A DNA stretch of 64,000 nt from JAOUEA01 sp963762075 (lineage in GTDB: Bacteria; Actinomycetota; UBA4738; HRBIN12). Shown in pieces: positions 58,585 to 64,000 of the stretch. The stretch's first letter is position 1. Every line of letters begins with the position of its first letter. A model generated the notes under the pieces. The model was not told the origin of the DNA. It ran no database searches and was given only the letters and a program-made list of their open reading frames with translations. A program made the translations under genes and the position numbers. The DNA lies in the NCBI GenBank assembly GCA_963762075.1, contig CAVXJC010000004.1:62001-126000 (forward strand), in the 5' to 3' direction.

Positions 58585-59147
58585 GAGTGAATGCTACCTG
58601 GGAGGTCGGATTCACCCAACCCGTCGTTGCGCTGGGCGCGGAATAGGTCACGCATGACGCCTATCTCACCTCCGTGCCACAGATCGTGATGGATCATCGT
58701 CCAGAAGATCCGCCAGGCTGGCCAGGACTCTCCCCAGTTCGTCTTGACCTGCCGTTCGAGCTCGGCGTCGTCGAGCGATCCGTCCAGCGAGTCGGCGAGG
58801 AGTCGGTGACCGCGCTCGAGTGAGGCGATCGCATCGATGGCGGTGTGGGGAGAGTCCAGCTCCGGCCACGTCAATCGAGCCTCGCCGAACGCGTACTCGT
58901 GGTACATGACCTTGCACTCGGCCACGTGCACGACGCGCCACCCGATGGTGGTGAACGGCGCTGGATCGGGGTCTGGCTCCTCGTAGTCGGCCGCCCACGT
59001 TCCCCGCTTCGTCTGCCGGACACTCCACGCCGCCGCGACAGGGGCCCACCAGAACTCCTCGTCGGAGAGGCCTTCGACCCGATCTCGGATCATGCGATAC
59101 GCGTCGTCGAGCTCCTCGCGCAGAAGCTCGACGCGTGATCGCATCAT
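58581..59147 (-). CDS. DinB-family protein embedded in suf operon
   Basis: 188 residues (MMRSRVELLREELDDAYRMIRDRVEG). The four-helix DinB fold is shown by WWAPVAAAWSVRQ, GWRVVHVAECKVMYHEYAF (first metal His) and IFWTMIHHDLWHGGEIGVMRDL (further His). Many DinB proteins are metal-dependent thiol (mycothiol or bacillithiol) S-transferases. It lies 6 nt after sufB and overlaps sufD by 4 nt, so it is made with the scaffold proteins. I know no SUF role for this family. Confidence 0.88.
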   Translation of the reverse strand: MMRSRVELLREELDDAYRMIRDRVEGLSDEEFWWAPVAAAWSVRQTKRGTWAADYEEPDPDPAPFTTIGWRVVHVAECKVMYHEYAFGEARLTWPELDSPHTAIDAIASLERGHRLLADSLDGSLDDAELERQVKTNWGESWPAWRIFWTMIHHDLWHGGEIGVMRDLFRAQRNDGLGESDLPGSIHS

Positions 59148-59153
59148 TCAGCC

Positions 59154-60566
59154 CTAGCCGACCGAGCCTTCCATCTGGAGCTCGACGAGCCGGTTCAACT
59201 CGACCGCGTATTCCATCGGAAGCTCGCGCGTGATCGGTTCGATGAACCCGTTCACGATCATCGCGGTTGCTTCGACCTCGGAGAGACCTCGGCTCATCAG
59301 ATAGAAGAGCTGGTCGTCACCGACCTTCGAAACCGTCGCCTCGTGCCCGAGCGATGCCGTTTCGTCCTCGACCTCGATGTAGGGATACGTGTCGCTGCGA
59401 CTCTCGTCGTCGAGGATCAGCGCGTCGCAACGCACGTTCGACTTGGCGTGATGGGCATCGGGCTCCACGCGGATCAGGCCTCGGTACCCGGTGCGTCCGC
59501 CATCCTTCGAGACCGACTTCGACGTGATCACGCTGGTCGTGTACGGAGCGGCGTGGATCGCCTTGCCGCCGGCATCGGTGTGCATGCCCTTGCCGGCGTA
59601 GGCCACCGACAGCACCTCGCCGCGCGCGCCCTTGCCCATCAGGTAGATCGACGGGTACTTCATCGTGACCTTGGAGCCGATGTTGCCGTCGACCCATTCC
59701 ATGACCGCGTCTTCCTCGGCGATCGCGCGCTTGGTCACGAGGTTGTACACGTTCGTGGACCAGTTCTGGATCGTCGTGTAGCGGACCCGCGCGCCCTTCT
59801 TCGCCTTGATCTCGACGACGGCCGAGTGCAGCGAGTCGCTCGTGTAGATCGGGGCGGAGCACCCCTCGACGTAGTGCACGTACGAGCCCTCGTCGGCGAT
59901 GATCAGCGTACGCTCGAACTGCCCCATGTTCTCAGCGTTGATGCGGAAGTACGCCTGCAGCGGGATGTCGACCTGCACGCCGGGCGGCACGTAGATGAAC
60001 GACCCACCCGACCACACGGCCGAGTTCAGCGCCGCGAACTTGTTGTCGTTGGCGGGGATCACCGTGCCGAAGTGCTCACGCACGAGGTCGGGGTAGTCAC
60101 GCAGCGCGGTGTCCATGTCGGTGAACAGCACACCGAGGTCGTCGAGCTCCTTCTTGATCTTGTGGTAGACGACCTCGCTCTCGTACTGCGCGCTCACGCC
60201 ACCGAGATACTTCTGCTCGGCCTGTGGGATGCCCAGCTTGTCCCAGGTGCCCCTGATGTCCTCGGGCAGCTCGTCCCAGTTGGCGGCCTGCTTCTCGGTC
60301 GAACGGATGAAGTAGTAGATGTTCTGGAAATCGATCTCGCTCAGGTCGGCACCCCACCACGGCATCGGGCGCATGTCGAAGTAGCGCAATGACTTGAGGC
60401 GATATTTCCGCATCCACTCGGGCTCGTTCTTGAGCGCCGAGATCTCCTCGACGACCCGCTCGTTCAAGCCACGCTTGGGCTCGAAGACGGCGTGGGAGGG
60501 ATCCTTCCAGTCGAATCGATAGCCCTTGGCGAGCTCCTCGAGGTGCTCTTCCTGGGTGACGACCAT
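59154..60566 (-). CDS. sufB: Fe-S cluster assembly protein SufB
   Basis: 470 residues from ATG 60566 (MVVTQEEHLEELAKGYRFDW) behind AAGGAG. Family blocks are FVPPGVQVDIPLQAYFRIN-type IYVPPGVQVDIPLQ, YVEGCSAPIYTSDSLHSAVVE, RYTTIQNWSTNVYNLVTKRA, DALILDDESRSDTYPYIEV and LSEVEATAMIVNGFIEPI. It is first gene of suf; no sufR regulator is adjacent. An upstream in-frame ATG at 60653 lies in the promoter region and is rejected. Confidence 0.95.
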   Translation of the reverse strand: MVVTQEEHLEELAKGYRFDWKDPSHAVFEPKRGLNERVVEEISALKNEPEWMRKYRLKSLRYFDMRPMPWWGADLSEIDFQNIYYFIRSTEKQAANWDELPEDIRGTWDKLGIPQAEQKYLGGVSAQYESEVVYHKIKKELDDLGVLFTDMDTALRDYPDLVREHFGTVIPANDNKFAALNSAVWSGGSFIYVPPGVQVDIPLQAYFRINAENMGQFERTLIIADEGSYVHYVEGCSAPIYTSDSLHSAVVEIKAKKGARVRYTTIQNWSTNVYNLVTKRAIAEEDAVMEWVDGNIGSKVTMKYPSIYLMGKGARGEVLSVAYAGKGMHTDAGGKAIHAAPYTTSVITSKSVSKDGGRTGYRGLIRVEPDAHHAKSNVRCDALILDDESRSDTYPYIEVEDETASLGHEATVSKVGDDQLFYLMSRGLSEVEATAMIVNGFIEPITRELPMEYAVELNRLVELQMEGSVG

Positions 60567-60633
60567 GAGTGGCGGCTCCTTGGGCGTTCGTGCCGGCGGA
60601 TCACCGCTGGCCAGCGGCGACGCGTACGCATCC

Positions 60634-60675
60634 AATGTACCCGCGCCCGACACGGTAAGTCCACCGCATAGGTGG
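60634..60675 (-). promoter_or_regulatory. suf promoter candidate with overlapping inverted repeat
   Basis: On the minus strand: TGGACT (60663-60658), 18-nt spacer, TACATT (60639-60634). The -35 overlaps CCACC-TATGC-GGTGG (60675-60661), a perfect 5-bp inverted repeat, in the right place for a repressor of sufB. A rough IdeR/Fur-like stretch (CGAGGCTTACCTTT at 60695-60708) lies just upstream. Confidence 0.4.
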
Positions 60676-60739
60676 GATTTGCCTCAGGATGACCACGAGG
60701 CTTACCTTTCGGCCTCGAAAGAGAACAGGAGACAGTCAC

Positions 60740-61426
60740 ATGCGATCCCGAACGGGCACGACGGGCCGGCGGCTGACCCGACGGAGATCGGACGTCGGGG
60801 CTCTTCTGGGAGGCCTCGCAGTCCTGGTGATGTGCTCGATCCCCGCCTCGAGCGGCCGGGTCGGTTCACTCGAGCAGCAGGTCTTCGAAGCGGTCAACGG
60901 CCTCTCCGATGCCTTGGAACCGCCGGCCCACGCAGCCCAGTTCCTCGGTGTGCTCGCCATCGGCCCCGTGATCGCGCTGATCGCCTTCATCGCCCGGCGG
61001 CCTCGACTCGCGGTGGCGGCGCTGCTCGCGACCGCGGCCAAGCTCCTCGCTGAGCGCGTGCTCTGGGAGTTCGTCCAACGGGAGAGGCCCGCGGTGACCG
61101 AGCCCGCCGCGATCATCCGCGCCGGTTCGGCCACGACAGGACTGTCATTCGTAAGCGGACACGTCGTGCTCGTCACGGCGCTCGCGTGGGTCACGACGCC
61201 GTACCTGCCCCGGCGATGGCGCATCCTGCCATGGATCGTCGTCGCGCTGGTCGCCTTCGCCCGGATCTATCTCGGCGCGCACAACCCGCTCGACGTGATC
61301 GGCGGCCTCGGCATGGGCGTCGCGATCGGAGGCGCCATCAACCTGGCGCTGCGGGTGCCGTCGACGTCGGGATCGATCGGGATCGATCGGCCCCTAGCCG
61401 AGCTCGACCGGCGCCCCCACCAGTGA
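60740..61426 (+). CDS. PAP2-superfamily membrane phosphatase
   Basis: 228 residues from ATG 60740, 7 nt after AGGAGA. Several membrane helices and the three phosphatase motifs: KLLAERVLWEFVQRERP (KxxxxxxRP type), SFVSGHVVLV (SGH) and RIYLGAHNPLDVIGG (SRxxxxxHxxxD type). It likely acts on a lipid phosphate or undecaprenyl diphosphate at the membrane. Its end overlaps the sulfurtransferase gene by 33 nt, convergently. Confidence 0.9.
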   Translation: MRSRTGTTGRRLTRRRSDVGALLGGLAVLVMCSIPASSGRVGSLEQQVFEAVNGLSDALEPPAHAAQFLGVLAIGPVIALIAFIARRPRLAVAALLATAAKLLAERVLWEFVQRERPAVTEPAAIIRAGSATTGLSFVSGHVVLVTALAWVTTPYLPRRWRILPWIVVALVAFARIYLGAHNPLDVIGGLGMGVAIGGAINLALRVPSTSGSIGIDRPLAELDRRPHQ

Positions 61427-62239
61427 GCCGTACTCCGTCCACGATCCGTCGTAGTTCTTGACGTTCTCGTAGCCCAGGAGCTCCTGAAGCGCGAACCATG
61501 TGTGCGACGAACGTTCTCCGATGCGACAGTACGCGATGATCTCCTTGTCGGCCGTGATGCCCTCGGCTTCATAGAGCTCACGCAGCTCGTCGGCGCTCTT
61601 GAAGGTGCCGTCGTCGTTCGCCGCCTTCGCCCACGGGATGTTCGAGGCCCCGGCGATGTGGCCCGGCACCTGCGACTGTTCCTGCGGAAGGTGATCGGGC
61701 GCGAGCTTCTCTCCCCGGTACTCCTCGGGCGAGCGGACATCGACGAAGCCCCCGGTGCCGCCGACCTTGCCGATCACCTCGTCACGCAGGGCACGGATCT
61801 CGGGTCGCTCTGCCCCCGAGATCGAATAGCCCGAAGCCTCGTAGGAGGGCACGTCCTGCGTGAGCTCACGGCTCTCGAGCTCCCACTTCTTGCGCCCTCC
61901 GTTCAACAGCTTGACCTGATCGAATCCCCGCAGCTTCAGCAGCCAGTAGGCATACGCGGCGAACCAGTTGTTGTTGCCGCCGTAGAGCACCACGGTGGAG
62001 TCCTCGCCGACGCCCACCTCCGACAAGAGCTGCGAGAAGCCAGCCTGATCTCGGAAGTCGCGCCCGACCTCGGTGTGCAGGTCGGTGGCCCAGTTCCATC
62101 TCACAGCGCCGGCGATGTGGCCCTTGTCGTAGGCGGAGGTGTCTTCGTCGACCTCGATCACCCGTACGTTCGGATCGTTCAGGCGCTCCTCGAGCCAGTC
62201 GGTGCTGACGAGCACCTCAGGGTTCGCGTAGTCGGTCAT
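61394..62239 (-). CDS. Sulfurtransferase (thiosulfate/3-mercaptopyruvate, double rhodanese)
   Basis: 281 residues, two rhodanese domains. The first is inactive-type (GHIAGAVRWNWATDLHTEV, VVLYGGNNNWFAAYAYWLL); the second has GFVDVRSPEEYRGE and the active Cys in AYCRIGERSSHTWFAL. It matches actinobacterial CysA/SseA-type enzymes. It transfers sulfane sulfur to cyanide or a thiol acceptor. Confidence 0.93.
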   Translation of the reverse strand: MTDYANPEVLVSTDWLEERLNDPNVRVIEVDEDTSAYDKGHIAGAVRWNWATDLHTEVGRDFRDQAGFSQLLSEVGVGEDSTVVLYGGNNNWFAAYAYWLLKLRGFDQVKLLNGGRKKWELESRELTQDVPSYEASGYSISGAERPEIRALRDEVIGKVGGTGGFVDVRSPEEYRGEKLAPDHLPQEQSQVPGHIAGASNIPWAKAANDDGTFKSADELRELYEAEGITADKEIIAYCRIGERSSHTWFALQELLGYENVKNYDGSWTEYGSLVGAPVELG

Positions 62240-62261
62240 CTCCGATCGCTCCTTCCCCTCG

Positions 62262-62287
62262 TCGAGCCCAGATCACGTCGGGCTCGA
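62262..62287. promoter_or_regulatory. Inverted repeat in sulfurtransferase leader
   Basis: TCGAGCCC (62262-62269), 10-nt centre, GGGCTCGA (62280-62287): perfect 8-bp arms, 23-48 nt before the ATG at 62239 (minus strand). A -35-like TTGACG lies at 62350-62345 on the same strand. It could be an operator or a leader hairpin. Confidence 0.45.
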
Positions 62288-62369
62288 ATCACACTGGTCC
62301 GGTCGGATTTGCAGGTGCAATACCTATCGCATGCGCCGTCAGGCCGTCAAACGGAGTGGGGAGGAACGA

Positions 62370-62744
62370 TCAGAAGATGCCGAGAGACGCCTTCGCCTCG
62401 TCGGACATCATCTCTGGCGTCCACGGCGGCCGGATGACGAATTCGGGCCTGACCTCATCGACGCCGGGAACGCCGCGCAGGAACGAGCGCATCTGGTCCT
62501 CGATCATTGGCCCGATCGGGCATCCCATGGTCGTGAGCGAGTACTGGATGTCGACGCCGCCATCGTCGTGGACCTGCACGTCGTAGACGAGACCGAGGTC
62601 GACGATGTTCAAGCCGAGCTCGGGGTCGATGACGTTCTTCAGGGCTTGGAGTACCGCGTCGCGCGTATCACCCATGGGTGGTCCGGCGTCGTGCGGCGCC
62701 TCGACGGCGTCGTTTCCTGTGTCGATCGCGATCTCTTCTTGCAT
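62370..62744 (-). CDS. sufT: SufT/MIP18-type Fe-S assembly factor (DUF59)
   Basis: 124 residues. NVIDPELGLNIVDLGLVYDV and SLTTMGCPIGPMIEDQM (conserved Cys) are the DUF59 marks; an acidic N-terminal extension of about 30 residues precedes them. Involved in Fe-S protein maturation. In many Actinomycetota sufT ends the suf operon; here it is 1.8 kb upstream of sufB, behind the sulfurtransferase gene. Confidence 0.9.
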   Translation of the reverse strand: MQEEIAIDTGNDAVEAPHDAGPPMGDTRDAVLQALKNVIDPELGLNIVDLGLVYDVQVHDDGGVDIQYSLTTMGCPIGPMIEDQMRSFLRGVPGVDEVRPEFVIRPPWTPEMMSDEAKASLGIF

Positions 62745-62824
62745 GCGCGCATCCTGTCTCGAGTCCGCCTATCCTGAACAGCGTACCCATACTTCCCCAT
62801 TACGCGAAGGAGCCCGACCCGCCC

Positions 62825-63478
62825 ATGTCGCCCGAGTCGCCGATACGAGCGCTGATCGTCGACGACCACCCCGTCACCCGTGAAGGCCTGCGCACGGCGC
62901 TGGAGCTCTCCGAAGAGATCGTGGTGGTCGTCGGCGAGGCTGCCAATGGCGAGGAGGCCGTCGATCGCGCTCGAGAGCTCACTCCCGACGTCGTCTTCAT
63001 GGACGTCCGGATGCCGGGCATGGACGGTATCGAGGCCACGAGACGCATCCGCCTGGCCGCGCCTGCCACCAAGGTCATCTTGATCACGATCGACGAGTCG
63101 CGCGGGGCGATCAGCGAGGCGATCCAGGCGGGAGTATCGGGCTACCTGTTGAAGGACGCGTCGCCCGACGCGCTCGTCGACGCCGCCCGCAACGCGGTCG
63201 AGGGGAACGCTGTGATCCACCCGCAGCTCACCAAGACGTTCATCGAAGAGGTTCGCCTCAGCGAGACCGAAGGTCCCAAGACGACCCCCCTGTCCAAACG
63301 TGAGCGCGAGATCCTGCAGAAGGTCGCCGACGGCTCCACGACCCGCCAGGTCGCGACGGAGCTCGGGATCTCGCCGCACACGGTGAAGACGCACCTGGAG
63401 CGCATCTTCGAGAAGCTCAGTGCCAACGACCGCGCGCAGGCGGTCGCGATCGCGATCCGCACCGGCATCGTGCACTGA
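62825..63478 (+). CDS. NarL/LuxR-family response regulator
   Basis: 217 residues from ATG 62825 after GAAGGAG. The receiver has ALIVDDHPVTREGL, the phospho-Asp in VVFMDVRMPGMDGIEA and the lysine in YLLKDASP. The C-terminal helix-turn-helix is LSKREREILQKVADGSTTRQVATELGISPHTVKTHLERIFEKL. No histidine kinase is visible in the window. Confidence 0.94.
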   Translation: MSPESPIRALIVDDHPVTREGLRTALELSEEIVVVVGEAANGEEAVDRARELTPDVVFMDVRMPGMDGIEATRRIRLAAPATKVILITIDESRGAISEAIQAGVSGYLLKDASPDALVDAARNAVEGNAVIHPQLTKTFIEEVRLSETEGPKTTPLSKREREILQKVADGSTTRQVATELGISPHTVKTHLERIFEKLSANDRAQAVAIAIRTGIVH

Positions 63479-63564
63479 GGCGCCTCGGCCGCTGCGTGAG
63501 CGGTCGGAGACGTCGAGGAGCCGATTCCTCAACCGGCCGCGCACGTGGCCGATACCAACGGCAC

Positions 63565-64000
63565 ATGGTCCGTTCCGTGCTGCTCTGTGACACGCCCGGC
63601 GCGATCTCGGCGTTGCACGCCGTCACGCGGCGTCAGTCGGATCTCGTCATCGATGTCTCGACCGACGCCCTCCGCGCGCTCGAAGTCGCCGCACGCACAC
63701 GCCCCGACTTGGTGGTCTGCCGCCTCTCGATGGACGGGTTCGCAGAGACGGAGCTGCTCACCCGTTTCCAGGCGGCGTCACCGCGATCCTCGATCGTGGT
63801 CCGCCTCGGCGTGGACGACCTGGTCCGCGCCTCGAAGTCCCTCCGAGGTGGAGCCAGCGGCATCGTCGCCAACGACGACGACGCCGACACCGTGCTCGCG
63901 GTGATGCGCGCGGTCACCGGCTCCCTCGGCGACGAGAGCTCGGCCGGTGACCCCGCCGTCGTCTTCTCGCCCCGAGTTGCTTTGGAGCTCGGTGTGACCC
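63565..64000 (+). CDS. Receiver-like protein with degenerate phospho site, partial
   Basis: Runs off the right edge; at least 145 residues from ATG 63565 (MVRSVLLCDTPGAISALHAV). It is CheY-like (RPDLVVCRLSMDGFAE, SLRGGASGIVANDDDADTVLAVM), but the position of the phosphoacceptor Asp in VVCRL is Arg, so it is probably a pseudo-receiver. Output domain lies beyond the window. It follows the NarL-type regulator by 86 nt. Confidence 0.75.
   Translation, partial: MVRSVLLCDTPGAISALHAVTRRQSDLVIDVSTDALRALEVAARTRPDLVVCRLSMDGFAETELLTRFQAASPRSSIVVRLGVDDLVRASKSLRGGASGIVANDDDADTVLAVMRAVTGSLGDESSAGDPAVVFSPRVALELGVT

Overview
The window is high-GC, gene-dense DNA from a member of the Actinomycetota, most likely an uncultured or deep-branching lineage. 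The taxonomic call rests on several genes: a WhiB protein, a PASTA-domain Ser/Thr kinase, a mycothiol-dependent-isomerase-type protein, a PimB-like mannosyltransferase beside SRPBCC and ArsA-like genes, a DEDD exonuclease-UvrC fusion, F420-type oxidoreductases, a Rieske protein inside the suf operon and an actinobacterial-type ATP-PFK. Many genes overlap by exactly 4 nt (ATGA, GTGA or TTGA), and several start codons sit 6-7 nt after a TANNNT box, which suggests leaderless mRNAs. I saw no rRNA, tRNA, CRISPR array, phage or insertion sequence. No gene-free stretch exceeds about 200 nt.

Layout. 1-2.3 kb: pseudouridine catabolism (psuG, psuK-like) and a membrane protein. 2.4-5.2 kb: PASTA kinase coupled to an endonuclease IV. 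5.2-9.1 kb: sulfite-oxidase-like molybdoenzyme, threonine aldolase and two phosphofructokinases whose motifs predict different phosphoryl donors. 9.2-11.7 kb: a Tat-exported GH26-like protein with a flagellar-sigma-like promoter, small proteins and carbamate kinase. 11.7-19.8 kb: a formate dehydrogenase locus (MBL hydrolase, MobA-like, Fe-S subunit, NuoEF fusion, catalytic subunit, FdhD). Its catalytic gene has an in-frame TGA at the selenocysteine position, followed by a SECIS-like hairpin. 19.9-27.4 kb: folate C1 genes (formate-THF ligase, formimino-THF cyclodeaminase, glutamate formiminotransferase, two GcvT-like proteins, 5-formyl-THF cyclo-ligase). 27.4-32.8 kb: a coupled run of LLM oxidoreductase, ROK kinase, ArsA-like ATPase, SRPBCC, zinc-ribbon and PimB-like genes. 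32.8-38.8 kb: YgfZ, WhiB, DEDD-UvrC, thiolase, an AsnC-type sensor and a five-gene cassette of small proteins. 38.9-44.7 kb: cysteine desulfurase, 2-oxoacid:ferredoxin oxidoreductase, aldo/keto reductase and a cNMP-binding protein. 44.8-54.2 kb: metH, ErpA-like, YbaK-like, glycerate kinase and others. 54.3-60.6 kb: suf operon (B, DinB-like, D, Rieske, C, S, U). 60.7-64 kb: PAP2, sulfurtransferase, SufT-like protein and two response-regulator-like genes.

How the genes fit together. Formate oxidation or CO2 reduction (FDH), formate activation (Fhs), histidine-derived formimino-THF, GcvT-type transfer to THF, 5-formyl-THF recycling and MetH make a one-carbon hub. The Fe-S and molybdenum cofactor genes supply its enzymes. 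At least ten single-base frameshifts lie in the first 32 kb, and three of them fall in homopolymers; none was seen after that. They look more like sequence errors than decay, but the cluster in the FDH locus needs checking. Frameshifted genes are annotated across the shift. The main novel points are the split, permuted selenocysteine FDH, a DinB-like gene inside suf and the small-protein cassette.
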